DNA of 64,000 bases from Lumbricus rubellus (taxonomy: Eukaryota > Annelida > Clitellata > Crassiclitellata > Lumbricidae): contig OX243816.1 in NCBI GenBank assembly GCA_945859605.1, positions 42,898,364 to 42,962,363 on the forward strand, in the 5' to 3' direction. How positions within the stretch are numbered: the stretch's first letter is position 1; the number at the start of each line of letters is the position of its first letter. Below, piece after piece: positions 1 through 31,383 of the stretch. The position numbers and the translations under genes are program-made. The notes below the pieces were generated by a model that saw nothing but the letters and a program-made list of their open reading frames with translations, made no database searches and had not been told where the DNA came from.

Positions 1-1061
1 GTAATTTATTTTTATTTTTATGATTATAGGCAATCACATAAAAATGAAAAAGTAGGCTTTTTTCTGAATGAACTGCCGTATCAAGGTAGCATTTGTCTTG
101 GGAGTTTTTGTTGACTCTAAGAATTAACATTATGAACCCTTTTGTATTCAGGCAGGGTTCGATTGCTTACTGTTTTTTTATATTTTTTTGTACGAGCATG
201 TGTTGTATTCTATTGAATTGTATTTGACCTGCGTGTCTTTCAGAGCTTTTCAGAAGCGCTCCCAGTGCAAGACACCCCTAGAGAAAAGCTTAGTAGTTGT
301 CGAACGAACGATTGATCAACTTTTATGCTTCACAATAGCTTGCTCTGTTTGAGTATCTGAGAGATTTATTCGATTGCAGAAATAAAATGATTTTATAGCT
401 TGTTTCTTTTCGACTACACGTATTTCTGAATACTTTTTGACTACATATATTTCTGATTAATTTTTACATGTATCTAAATTCGATATGTACCTATAATAGT
501 GTACAACACTTGGCTTTAATCTCATGATTTGTATTTTATGCTGTTGAGAAAATAAATCAAAGTCAGTAAAACAAACTGTGTAAAGTTTTCTGTTTAGGTT
601 TCGTTTGATCTTGACCGGGTTCTTGAAACTGGTTCTCAAAACTTTTACAGTAACTGGTACTTAAACTGGTTCTGAAACTGGTACTGAAACTTTTTCTGGA
701 CATATCTGGCATAATCTGGCTGCATAAATTTTTTCTGACAAGTCGAATTCAGAGTACCTCCCCACAATCACTTATGGAATTTACATTTTCTTCATGCAGG
801 ACTTAATATATATTTGATAATTATAGCAATATTTTAACTACTTTCTAAAAGCGTCTTTGAATTTTTTTTCTCAAACTTTCATTGTTGTTTAATTGCCATA
901 ATCATATGATGTGCAAAATTCAGGAGTGTGATTTATACAGATTTAGTTCCTTACATCAAGCATTTATACCCAAGATCTTTGTTTATACATTCAGAGACAT
1001 TGAAATTATTGATGTTGCACACAAAGAAAATGGTATCCCTCCGATCATATGGTACATTGTA

Positions 1062-1190
1062 ACTCGACCCATAACACCTTTGGACTACTCTTATGAATAA
1101 CCCTCTTGACTGATTGTAGCACTCCTGAAAAAGCTAGTGCCCCACGCTTGGCTTTCGAGTAATGCTTTAGACGTTTGGAGATTATGAGCT
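1062..1190 (+). repeat. Dispersed repeat X, copy 1
   Basis: About 130 bp opening with actcgaccc and containing cttggctttcgagta near its end. Related copies lie at 18417-18553 and 41262-41407 (+), and in reverse as fragments at 45993-46072 and 58609-58684. The shared end and (attac)-like tail suggest a retroposon 3' end. The family was not identified. Confidence 0.55.
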
Positions 1191-1815
1191 TCTATGTATA
1201 CGTACGTAGGCCTAATCATTGCAAGCTTAGATACTTGCACCAGCATTGTTCTTTAAATAATAATAATCTTTTCTTTAATTAAGCAATCAATCAATTTTCG
1301 TTTAATCATCACTTCAGGCTGGCAGAACGCAGCATGTTACATATAACTAATTTTACAAAGGGTTTTATGTATAAGTTCAGTTTATATAAGCACCTGCAAG
1401 ACACACTGCGCTTTGCATTTACAAGTTATGCAGTAGTCTTAATTAAACTTAACTACTAACAGAGCAGACAGCTTTTCAATTACACGGCGCTACTAGCAGC
1501 CTACAAAGCACATCCGTCCAACGGGGGCTCAAATACCTCTCGAACTCTACGCCAGCGTACTTGTTATCCATTGCGCTATCGGGTAGTCTTATGCCTGGTA
1601 CCGAACCAAATGGAACATAGGATCTTTAGAAAACAGAAATAATTTGATGATGCACTGGTAACGAATGTCTCCCTGAGCTGGGCCGTGGCTTGGCTGAAAT
1701 ATAATAGCGCTGGAAAACTGCTTGCTCTTAGACGTCTTTTAGAGGACTCCGGAATATACATAGTCTATTGTATGACGTCATTTTGCAATGACCTAGTTAC
1801 GCTCCCACGCTTGAT

Positions 1816-1836
1816 CACGTGCTTGACCCATATAAG
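1816..1836 (+). promoter_or_regulatory. Possible core promoter (E-box plus TATAAG)
   Basis: CACGTG at 1816-1821 is followed by TATAAG at 1831-1836, 33 bases before the ATG at 1869. If TATAAG were the TATA box, the 5'UTR would be only a few bases, so this is tentative. An upstream non-coding exon is equally possible. Confidence 0.2.
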
Positions 1837-1868
1837 CGAAGACGGGAGTTTAGAAGACGACGAATAAG

Positions 1869-22010
<20,142 letters not shown>

Positions 22011-23167
22011 ACGTACGTGGTGCGAAATACGTGTTGGACTATTAAACAGAACTCAAGAACTTAACTCTGGCTCATTTGACAAGTCAAAAGGATAGATTTG
22101 GAAGTATTTTGCTTTTTAAGACCTGCTGTGTTGGAAAATGTTGAATTGCATCATGGTTCACCAGAGGACCACAGAAGCATGTGCTTGATGTTGAGCTGCA
22201 GGTTTAGCTACAAAGAGCAGCGGACCAAGTTATTTGTTTGTGTGCAAACACGTGTGTCATTTAATGAAGTGTTGCTTACTTACCTGCTTACATACTTTTG
22301 CTTAGGTACTTACCAACTTAGGCCTATGTAGTTATGTCATAAACCTATGTACGTACTTGCTCGAGTCTATATGCACAATGGTCACCCATAGGCCTATATA
22401 ATAATTACCTTCAGAGGCCTTTATAAATATTTTCCTAAATACATACTTGCCTATTTACATATACATATACCTATACATACATATATAATATTTTATATAT
22501 ATACGTACTTAGGTCAATGTACATACTTACCTGCTTATTTCTATGTATTTACGTACGTAGACCCAGATACATACTTACTGAGGTCTATTACTTACCTACC
22601 AAGGCCTATATGCATATTTAGCCTACCTACCAAGGCCTAATAATTATAATATGTATGCATAATTTTGTACTTTTGGTTTCGTGTGTTACATTGGAAGTAC
22701 AGTCGTTTTGTATTCTATTGTGTTGTACTGTATTGTTCTGGAGTATTTGTTGTGTATCAAAGACCTTGATCGATAATTAAGAGTTCAATCATGACCATCT
22801 GTTTTTTAATTGCATGTATATTTGACCAATCAGAAACAAGATGTAACCGGGTGATCTCATTTCACGCGTTTTGGTTGAATAATAATTACACGATATTTGA
22901 CGAACATACATACTACGAACGGACATTTCACTTGAATTTTATTGTATTATTTTCGATACAGAATAATAATGTTTACCAGATAATTACTTGTTTCATGTCA
23001 CACTAGTGAAAGTTTGAATTTGAATTTTTGGATAGAACTTCTAACTGGTCTAGTTTAATAACTATGTTGGACTTGATCATGGCATTTGATATCGTTCACC
23101 GTGCTGATCTGTAGTACAAAATGACAATACCAGTGATATTGTGTGAAGTTAGTTCATAGTTAGTTGT
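22011..23167. other. Probable 3'UTR and AT-rich intergenic DNA
   Basis: No ORF of interest. An attaaa at 22041 is the nearest polyadenylation-like signal. From 22270 onward words such as tacttacctac and taggcctat recur. Confidence 0.4.
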
Positions 23168-23390
23168 GGGGCGCGGTGGTCTAGTGGTGGTGTCGTTGCC
23201 TTGGAGCCGGAAGGTCCGAGGTTCGAATCCACCCTCAAGCCGCGTAAGGACCTTGGGCAAGTCCTTCACTTACAATTGCTCAGCGCTTCGGCGTGAAACT
23301 CCGATGCAGTGTCAGCTCTGCATCGGGAGCGCCTCTGAGTAGAGAGCTTGAAGGGGCGCTATAACAAGTGCACATACATACAAACATACT
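23168..23390 (+). mobile_element. tRNA-derived SINE, well preserved
   Basis: RNA polymerase III A box tggtctagtgg and B box ggttcgaatcc (23220-23230) are followed by a ~90-bp body and the tail gggagcgcctctgagtagag...gaaggggcgctata, shared with the local LINE 3' ends. It lacks a tRNA cloverleaf and is not a tRNA gene. Confidence 0.9.
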
Positions 23391-23739
23391 GTTGATTTTA
23401 GAGCTGTTTGTAAGATTCTAACATGTGAGTTGGTTTTTAGAAATTTCGTGACATTTACACAATCTTTATTTCCAATTTTGTTACTGTGTTTCTGCAACTA
23501 AAGTGCTGAGTTTACTGAATGTGAGTACAGGTAAAAGACATTTTGAACCCGTAACCACTGAATGTTAAATGCAGATTAGGCCTATAAGGTACTGATATTT
23601 AATATTCATGGTTAGTTATAATGGCATATAATATTATGTGTAGACCTATATATTGCTGGACCTCTCAATAAATATATAGGCTATATAATAGGCCTAATGC
23701 ATAATATTAGACCTAGTATATAAGTATACTCCGCCAAAG

Positions 23740-24143
23740 CCGGTGTCACGTGACAGAGTCTCCCCCTAAAGTCTCCCCCCGGAGACTTTATTTCGAAATA
23801 GATTCTCCCCCAGAGGATCTGTTCTAGAGTAAATTCGCCCCCCCCCGGAGACTATATTCTGAAATAAAGTCTCCGGGGGAGAGAATATTTCCTCCGCCCA
23901 CGAAACAAAGTCTCCCCGTTGATCGTGAAATCGGCTAAAGTCGCATAAAATTAATAGATAAGCATATCAAACCGTTAGTTTACGTTGCTAACACGATAAC
24001 ACGTTATTTAACACGAACATGTATATAACTATATACCTTTACACCACAAAAAATTAATGTCTTCCAAAACAGATTTTCAGCCAGGGGAGACTATGTTTCG
24101 GGGGAGACTTTGTATCGGGGGATACTTTATTTCGTGACACCGG
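23740..24143. mobile_element. 404-bp inverted-repeat element (MITE-like)
   Basis: Ends ccggtgtcacg and cgtgacaccgg are perfect 11-bp inverted repeats. Internal ggagacttta-tttcg modules recur in both orientations. No clear target duplication is visible, so the superfamily is unassigned. Confidence 0.7.
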
Positions 24144-24234
24144 TCCCAAGCCCGGTTGAAAAAGGAGGAGGGTTAGGGCATGGGATTAGCAACCCCACCC
24201 ATCCCTGTAAAAAGCAACTAACGCTATGGAAGGA

Positions 24235-24236
<2 letters not shown>

Positions 24237-24328
<92 letters not shown>

Positions 24329-24365
24329 ACAGAGACAGAGACAGAGAGAGACAGAGAGAGAGAGG
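24237..24365 (+). repeat. (GA)n microsatellite
   Basis: About 90 bases of pure ga, then impure acagagag. The Arg-Glu and Ser-Leu open frames across it are artefacts. Confidence 0.97.
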
Positions 24366-24781
24366 GGGGGGGAAATTAGTGTCTTTATATAATTATGCTA
24401 GCCTACGTCATTGCAAACGGACTAATGCACTGCAGCAGTCGTCATTGACAACAGTCTGTTATGATATTTTCATGAGGCACTGAGTCTCTTCTCTGTGTGC
24501 CAGTTAGTAATGGATCTGGTTACAACGGCCAATCTAAGGTCAACAAAACGTCATTTACTTCTTTTTATACCTGCTTTTATAATTACCATGCTCAGCGTAT
24601 TGCGCAATCGTACGCACGCAAATGTAGATGAAATCCAGAGGAACCATTACGTCATTACGCCAGCTACCAACGTCAGTCCGAAATGCCTCTCACACCCAGT
24701 TAGTCTGTTTGTACGCTTGTCTATTAATACACCTTGGTAGACCTATGGAAATTAACTTCTTTGTCCTATGTGTGACAATGT

Positions 24782-24993
24782 GGGGCGCGGTGGTCTATAG
24801 TGGTGGCGTCGTTGCCTTGGAGCCGGAAGGTCCGAGGTTCGAATCCACCTGGCCGCGTAAGGACCCTGGGCAAGTCCTTCACTCACAATTGCTCAGCGCT
24901 TCGGCGTGAAACTCCGATGCAGTGTCCGCTGTGCATCGGGAGCGCCTCTGAGTAGAGAGAGCTTGAAGGGGCGCTATAACAAGTGCACATACA
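24782..24993 (+). mobile_element. tRNA-derived SINE, same family as 23168
   Basis: B box ggttcgaatcc at 24836-24846. The A-box region has two extra bases (tggtctatagtgg). It carries the same body and LINE-type tail. Confidence 0.9.
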
Positions 24994-25017
24994 AACAATT
25001 GTGCGCAGACAATTTTT

Positions 25018-25115
25018 TTTCAATTCAATTCAATTCACTTTATTGCAACCAGAAAACAACAAGACAACAAAAGTGCAAAACATGCATGCATTGGCTACAA
25101 AGGGGGGCCCCAAAA
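25018..25115. repeat. (CAATT)n plus retroposon tail fragment
   Basis: caattcaattcaattcactt precedes attgcaaccagaaaacaac and ccccaaaagggatggac. It resembles part of 19240-19380. The family is unknown. Confidence 0.35.
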
Positions 25116-25265
25116 GGGATGGACATTGCGTGTGTGTGTGCGCGCGCGCGAGGGTGAAGTGGAGGCTTATATGCAAGAGTGCTGTGGCATACATGCGGGT
25201 CTTTATAATTAATTAATTAATTAACTGTGCATGTGCGCTTGTATGCGTGTATATATACATGTATG

Positions 25266-25267
<2 letters not shown>

Positions 25268-25325
<58 letters not shown>
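25268..25325. repeat. (TA)n microsatellite
   Basis: Perfect alternating TA of about 55 bases. It yields Tyr-Ile artefact frames in three readings. Confidence 0.97.
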
Positions 25326-25327
<2 letters not shown>

Positions 25328-26119
25328 TGAGCATGTAGAAGTTGTGCTTTGGCATAGGCTACGTCCTTGTATGCGTGAATACGTAAAGGCGCAAGTATGT
25401 ATAGAAGAGACTGAAGAGTGCATGCTTTAATTGCCATACGTCTTTGCATACGTGTATGTTCAATTGGATGAGTAATAATTTATGCATATATATGTATGTA
25501 TGTATATATAATTTTATATATATTCGTTTAATTCATGAAAAAGTGCAGGCTGACACACCGCAGCCTGGTACATAGTCTGATAGTGATGTTAAGAAACACA
25601 AAAAGTATGTGTGAGAGTGCTTTGGTGGCACCTTTTGTATACATGCGTCTATAACTCTATTAATAGGCCTATGTGTGCAAGAGTAGGTCTAAGTTTAGAT
25701 AGCTGTGCCAACATGCGTCTCCATGATCTCAATAATCGACTATAAAAAGTCTAGTGGAGCGTGGTCCTCGATCAGCGGTTCGAAGGCGGTCCTGGGCCAA
25801 CTGAAGCGAGACGATAGTCTCAACGGGCTTGTTGATAGTAGCTTGTTGCATATTAACTACTTATTTGAAGGTTTTATGTAGGCTAGTTTACAATAAGTTT
25901 ACTTGTCCAGAGCGACACACCGACAGCACTTCAGAATCGTCTTCGCCGAACTGTAAGATTTCAATCAATCAATCAATCAGTCAATTTTCGTTTATTCAAA
26001 ACAAGGGGCTTGCTGATAGTAGCTCAATTGTTGCATATAACTATTTATTTGAAGGTTTTATGTAGGCTACTTCGTCCACTATAGGATACGCTTAATTAGT
26101 CTAGTGAGAGCAGGCAAGA

Positions 26120-27020
26120 TAAAACTGTTTTGACTAAAACTAAAGATCAACATCTCAGTTTTCAGTTCACATAGAATTGTCATCTTGGTGTCTAAACATA
26201 CATAGCTAAGGGCAAGCATTCCAATGGAATTAAATAGGCCTACAAACGTTTATGTTCACAAGATTTGCAGCCATGCAATTACGTCAATTGTGCGCCAAAG
26301 TAGAAATGTCCTTCTTATTTGACAATCAGCTGTTATGGGCTCATGGTGCGTCAATTAGGCTATATTTTATAGTAGGCCCTATAGTCCGTCCAAGCTACTC
26401 ATTGCATCATGATATTATTTCTGAAACTTCTGATTGTGTTCATTTTATTTTGGCAATAAAACAAGTTTTGGAATATATACAATTCAAGATAGGTTATTAC
26501 TGATGTTCTCGTAAATGTGTATCGTGACATATTTAAGTCCACATTTGGGAGCCTTTACACAGACAAAATATTGACCATGGAATTATAGAACATCACCCAC
26601 GTCATTCACGGTCGTATAAGCCTCTACAGAAACAGAGATAGTACACCGTGGAGAAGCTTTCACACATTTGCATATCTTCTCACAGCTACATCTGAGCAGT
26701 TAACGACAGACACGAGCCGCATAGGAAATTGTTGTCCACTTCTCTTATTCCCAGTCATTTTCAATCATTTTCAGCCACCCCCCCATTGACCAGGATACGG
26801 TAGTTTAATTAGGAGCAGCTATGAACATCTGTGCTCAAACATGATCTACTTGGTAGGCAGCTCTCTTTGTGTGTTCCAACAGACCCGCTTGAGTTGGTGG
26901 AAGGCCATTCATAGGTCTGAGTACCGTCTGACAGACAGACTGACTGACTGACTGACAGACAGACTGACAGACAGACTGACTGACTGACTTACTTACTGAC
27001 TGACTAGCTGAATGAATGCA
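26120..27020. other. Intergenic, no gene seen
   Basis: AT-rich with no splice-framed ORF. A (gact/gaca)n run at ~26935-27000 leads into the TP-A promoter block. Confidence 0.6.
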
Positions 27021-27024
27021 TAGA

Positions 27025-27334
27025 TTGCGTGTATATTCGCTGTCGCAGTAATTCGTTAATTGGCTGTCAGAATAACTGACTTTATATATAGAGGTTTATT
27101 TGGGAGAATGACAGAACGAAAGAGCAAAATTAATTGAACAATAATCAATAATATTATTTCACTAAAGCGTCGATAAATGCATGAATTATTTACCTATTGA
27201 TGTCTCTGAAACCTGCAGCATAGGTCATCATCAGTACTGTTGCCAAAGAAATCCGCCAAGTCAACAAAGCAAACTGAACAAAAGAGAGAATTCTAGTTTT
27301 CAACGCATCTGTGCCCTAAAAAGTCAAATCAACG
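27025..27334 (+). promoter_or_regulatory. TP-A promoter and 5'UTR, shared with TP-C
   Basis: A TATA box ttatatata (27082-27090) lies ~245 bases upstream of the ATG. The block gtgtatattcgct, tgacagaacgaaagagcaaa, gaaacctgcagcat and tccgccaagtcaacaaagca is colinear with 45297-45662 upstream of TP-C. Confidence 0.65.
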
Positions 27335-27636
27335 ATGACAATAGGACATCATCACGGTATCCATGGTCACCACGGTCATCACGGCATTCACGGTATCCAT
27401 GGTCACCACGGCATTCACGGTATCCATGGTCACCACGGCATTCACGGTATCCATGGTCACCACCATCATCACCGCATTCACCGTCACCTGGGAGTCGGTA
27501 TCGGGATACCTGCAAATGGACTGGAAGTTTCGAAGGATTCCATAAAATGCTGCACTATCATTGGTGCGGTTCTTCTTATTGGAACCGTCGTCTTGGTCGT
27601 GATTGGAACGTTGTTCTTTGCGGGAATTTTCGGCGG
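27335..27636 (+). CDS. TP-A exon 1: His repeat and TM1
   Basis: ATG in acgATGac, identical in context to TP-C. The repeat is coded by a 27-bp-like unit (cacggtatccatggtcac). Followed by IKCCTIIGAVLLIGTVVLVV. Donor gg|gtagga, phase 2: without splicing the frame would stop at once at tag. Confidence 0.85.
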
Positions 27637-30091
27637 GTAGGACCTTTGTTTCAATGTACATTGTACACTGACCTACAGAACAGCCTAGGCCTAAGTGTTC
27701 TATTGCTTTATTCATTCTGGAACACGATGCAGCAATTATTCAAAACACAAAAGAAAACATACAGAACAATCCAAACTCCAAAGTAAAAACTTTAACCGTA
27801 AAAAGATCTCTTAGGTTCTAAAGTATAAACAGTTCTTTAGACCCTAATTATAATGATGTCCAGTCTCGTTCCCTCAGCAGCTGCTGTACACCGAGAAAAG
27901 AATAGCCAAGATACTTTATATGCTATATCACAGTGTAATTGTAGCCAAATCATAATTAGAATTTAATAGGCTACTTTATATTTAGGCCTACGCCGCTGAA
28001 AACAAAACCAGTTCCGAGAGACTCTGCAAAACAAAACCAGTTCCGAGAGACTCTGCAAATAGAACAAACTGGTTTCAAAGTTTTACTGTATAAAAGTTCA
28101 TATGAGCTTGTATCACGAAGATATTAATTTCGGTTGATGTGTTCTGTAGGCCTTAATCACACGAATGAACTGTTTTTGCAGATTTGTTTGGTTCGTCGGA
28201 ATGCCCCTCTGTGTCATAGGAATGCTAATGTTCATGATTGGTACCGTGCTGCTATGCGCATCCTGTCAAGCAGCCAACAAATTTAACAAGGCTTCTCCTG
28301 AACAGGTAACTGTATTGTATACGCAATCATATCTCCAGTCGTCCTCCACTGTAAATGATATGTAGCCTATGCATAGGTTAGGTCGTTGTTAGGGTTTAGG
28401 CCTAATCATAATGTTACAAAAAAGCAACGAGAATGATTTCGAGTAACCTGAGCTGGATGCCGCCTCAGTCATTGCTGCAGAAACTGAGCAGTTTTAATAT
28501 TGAAAAGAATAGACTTAAGCAAACCTCTGCATTTTGGTTAAATAATTATTTATAATGCGTATTCGTAGTTTGCTTGGAGCATTTTTGCTGACTTCTTTTA
28601 GCTTGACATTTTGAATCCAATCCTTACGAGGTTAGGACATCCACAAAATAGTATATGGAAATTGCCACTTAGAACGAACTCACGGAAATTCTCGATCAAA
28701 AGACTGTGCGTCATTGGTGTGTAGGCCTAGCCTATATACAGTATAGGCTACACTGCGCTCGATACAGATAGTGTTCAATCTCTAAGATTTAGTTAACTGG
28801 TTAAACCCTTCAACCTTGGTGGCCCTTAAGGGTTTCTCTCTCTCGTAGAATCGTGTTGTAGAACACATTCATTCATTCATTCATTCATTCATTCATTTCG
28901 TGAATTTATATAGCGCTTCTTCAAGAAACTACTCAGAGGCGCTCCCAGTCCAGCCACAGCTAAAATAATAGGTTTTGAGCGACTTATAAAAAGCAGGTGA
29001 ATTTAGTCTAGGCATAAGTCGCAAGTTTAGTGGGAGGCCATTAAAGATAGCGGGACCCACAGAAGAAAAGGCTCGGCGCTGTCTTGTAGAAGTGCGAGCT
29101 CGAGGAACCAAAAGCTCCCCCGTTGTCGTAGAGCGAAGAGCTCGACGGGCTGCAAGGTCAGAGACAGGTCGACAAAGAATAGACAGGTATGATGGAGCAC
29201 AATCAGTAAGGCAACGCCAGACAAGTGCAGCAACTCGGTAGGAGATGCGCTGTGAAACAGGGAGCCAGTGAAGAACATCACGCATATAAGCAGAGACGGG
29301 GGCATATTTAGGAATGCGGCCAATGAGGCGAGCAGCCGAACGAAGAACTCGTTCAAGGCGCCCAATTAGTCCAAGTGGCAGACCCATGAGTACCGAACTG
29401 CAGTGATCAATTCTACTGGTGACAAGTGTCATAGTTTATGTTTTGCTCTATGTCTATATACATGCAAGCAATAAAATGTTTGTCTATGGTTGTCACAATT
29501 CTGCATATTCGTTCGTTCGTTCATTCGTTCAAGTAAGTAAGTAAGTAAATTCCTTCCTCTGAGTAGAGAGTTTGAAGGGGCGCCTGACATGAAAATAGGT
29601 CTAGCTTGTGATAATTATTATTATATAGGCTATGTATGTGCTCCCGGGGCAGCGGGCAACTCAACCCGCCCCCTCTTACAATAATTATGATCATTATTTT
29701 CATATGTCATTTTACAGTTCAATTTAAGGTTACATCCACCTATTCATTCGTCTGTTCTTCTTTCTTGTGTTCACTAATTTATTTTTTTCCGTAGTCTGTA
29801 AGTTTCCTGAGCGATTGACCGATGGAACGATTAATAAATTTATTAATTAATTTACTTATTACTGTTTCATTCCAGGTGACCGGTTCGTCGACAGTCGATC
29901 CTGTAAGCAACAGCGAAACCTTTCCAGCTTCTTCAGTTTCACCTCCACCATTCCAGGTTGCATCCGAATCTTCCCAGCCACCTCCATACGGTTGGACGTC
30001 GCCCGCTCCATTCGATGGCGGACCGGCGTCCTCCGTTCAGGGTCCAGAGTCTGAAGGTTTCACGTACACGAACTTTCCGGATGCAGGATAG
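27335..30091 (+). CDS. TP-A: two-pass membrane protein with His-rich N-tail and PPxY C-tail
   Basis: Exons 27335-27636, 28182-28305 and 29876-30091 give 642 nt, 213 residues. N-tail residues ~1-55 are His/Gly/Ile repeats (HHGIHGIHG units). TM1 ~72-96 and TM2 ~103-127 are joined by a turn of a few residues (GIFGGF). The C-tail is Pro/Ser-rich with PPPYGWTSP and ends TYTNFPDAG. There is no signal peptide, so both tails are probably cytoplasmic (or both luminal). PPPY is a WW-domain ligand and the His repeats could bind metal. Both roles are inference. The family is unrecognised. TP-A2 is its nearest relative in the window. Confidence 0.82.
28182..28305 (+). CDS. TP-A exon 2: TM2
   Basis: Reads FVWFVGMPLCVIGMLMFM, then IGTVLLCASCQAANKFNKAS and PEQ. 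Acceptor tttttgcag, donor gtaact, phase 2 in and phase 0 out. Same length (124 nt) as TP-A2 exon 2. Confidence 0.85.
28861..29432 (-). mobile_element. CR1/L2-like LINE 3' fragment with intact C-terminal frame
   Basis: The minus-strand frame 29432-28929 (167 aa) has TSRIDHCSSVLMGLP, LHWLPVSQRISYRVAALVWR, CLTDCAPSYL, RRAFSSVGPAIFNGLPLNLR and KSLKTYYFSCGWTGS, the standard end of CR1/L2-class reverse transcriptases. The gcgctatataaatt tail and (tgaa)n follow. It is 5'-truncated and inserted in TP-A intron 2. TP-A2 lacks it. Confidence 0.9.
29876..30091 (+). CDS. TP-A exon 3: Pro-rich C-tail
   Basis: 71 residues and a stop. VSPPPFQVA, then [17 protein letters not shown] and [11 protein letters not shown]. 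Acceptor cattccag, phase 0. AATAAA at 30372-30377 is the likely polyadenylation signal, matched by 58789-58794 in TP-A2. Confidence 0.85.
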   Translation: MTGSSTVDPVSNSETFPASSVSPPPFQVASESSQPPPYGWTSPAPFDGGPASSVQGPESEGFTYTNFPDAG

Positions 30092-30371
30092 GGAAATTCT
30101 AATCCGAGTGGCGCCCCATTGAATGAGTGAGATTATTCCATAGGGTTAAGAGATGCTTCGAAAAAGTCTTTCCGTGACGAGCGACCCCTAACCTGAGTCT
30201 ACGACCTTCAGAGCCTCACCATTTACACATTGTGCCGCCTATGCATACACAATTACACAATACACATTGCACATTGTATGTAGGCTAGGTTACGCAATAC
30301 GCATTGCACAATGTGTATTAACGTATTTCTTAATTTGCCTAAATTAAGCTTACATTGTGTAGATCTATTAT

Positions 30372-30377
30372 AATAAA
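30372..30377 (+). terminator. TP-A polyadenylation signal
   Basis: AATAAA in the context attataataaaatgg, about 280 bases after the stop. TP-A2 has the equivalent attataataaactt. Confidence 0.55.
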
Positions 30378-30380
30378 ATG

Positions 30381-30995
30381 GTCCGGGTGGGTGCGAAGTG
30401 GGCGGTGTAGAGGGGGAAAACCGAAATTTGGGCTGGCTAGGCGGTGGATTGGGGGGTAGGCTGAGTGGTGGGGTGGTTGGATCGAGTGCTGGGTGTGTGG
30501 GGTAGGTGGAGCTTACTACTTGGTAGGCTTGGTAGGGGTGGTGTGGGTGAGGTGGGTGAGGCGGGTGTGTGAGGGCGAAACGCCCAGCCCCTACCATCTT
30601 TGGCAACCAGCCTTTCCCGATAAATTTCGGAGTTTCGCTTCTTCTCACACCCACCTCCCTCCGCACCCCACCTCAATGCCTATAAGCCTACCACCATTTT
30701 ACATTCTCGCCCACACAACTCCACCTCGCATTCACCCCACCCGCATTCACCCCATAGCACCCCACTCACGCAGTTCCCACTCCGCCCACCACTCAGTCCC
30801 ACCTAATGCTGTGTTGGGCAGGCGGTGGACCGGGTGGGTGCGAAGTGGGCAGCGCAATGGGGCGAAAACCCGAAATTTTGCGGGCTTGGTGGTGGGTTGC
30901 GTGGAAGGCTGAGTGCATGGTGGGCGGGTTGGAGCGAGTGCTGGGTATGAGGTAGGTGTCAGTAGGTGAAGCTTACTACTTTGTAGGCTTAGCCA
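30381..30995. repeat. G-rich direct repeats around a C-rich inverted segment
   Basis: ccgggtgggtgcgaagtggg...gaaatttgg...gtaggtggagcttactac (30381-30535) recurs at about 30828-30990. The middle (30595-30800) is C-rich and partly its reverse complement. All ORFs here follow from base skew. Confidence 0.65.
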
Positions 30996-31383
30996 CTGCT
31001 TGTTTCTTGTTTAACGACACTTATAAATTTGCAAAAAGATAAGTTTGAAGGATTTCTAATGCTTATTAATTTTCAGAATTATTAAATCTTGCAGTTATAC
31101 ATTAAAAAACAACAGACAACCCCCAGACAACCACCCATCACTTCGATTTAGCCTAGGAAATAAGCTGCGGACAAAAACCCCTTCCTCTATGCAAATGGCC
31201 CATTTCTGTATTTAATTGATAAAAGCGTTTCATCAATCCAGCTTTTATTTAAATAGCAACAGTTGTTTTAATCAATCCAAACTTCGAATTAGATAACAAT
31301 TATTTTTCATCAATCCAGCTTCCATTTAGGCAAAACATTCGTTCTTCAGTCCAGCTTCTATTTAGGTCTAAATAGCAACAATT

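Larger units (their letters stand above)
1..1868. other. Upstream region and probable 5'UTR of the CNTNAP-like gene
   Basis: No convincing coding exon is visible. The stretch is AT-rich with a LINE-tail scrap near 250-300, an imperfect repeat of the words aactggt/actggt at about 620-690, and a dispersed repeat copy at about 1062-1190. The last ~100 bases before the start codon at 1869 hold an E-box CACGTG (1816-1821) and a TATAAG (1831-1836). Neither is proven to be a promoter element. Confidence 0.5.
23640..26120 (+). repeat. Segmental duplication, left copy (pairs with 38525-39620)
   Basis: Colinear matches include tggacctctc-ataaata, gcaaacggactaatgca, ggtcaacaaaacgtcattta and gtctccatgacctcaataat words, and an aatcaatcaatca tail. 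This copy additionally holds the 404-bp inverted-repeat element, the (GA)n tract and a SINE, all absent from the right copy. Confidence 0.8.

Noticed and set aside
23168..23240. tRNA gene
   Set aside because: A and B boxes are present, but no cloverleaf, and the sequence continues into a SINE body and LINE-type tail.
24110..24483. Arg-Glu and Ser-Leu rich open frames
   Set aside because: Pure (GA)n microsatellite read in different frames, with no splice or family support.
27181..27786. 201-residue frame with RYPWSPRHS repeats
   Set aside because: Shadow of the TP-A His repeat. The frame at 27335 has the TM segment, the conserved donor and paralogue agreement.
28929..29432. 167-residue minus-strand ORF as a host gene
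   Set aside because: It is the C-terminal end of a CR1/L2-class LINE reverse transcriptase, 5'-truncated.
30253..30912. Pro/His/Ser-rich ORFs on both strands
   Set aside because: Result of G/C strand skew in a repeated region. No exon borders or relatives.
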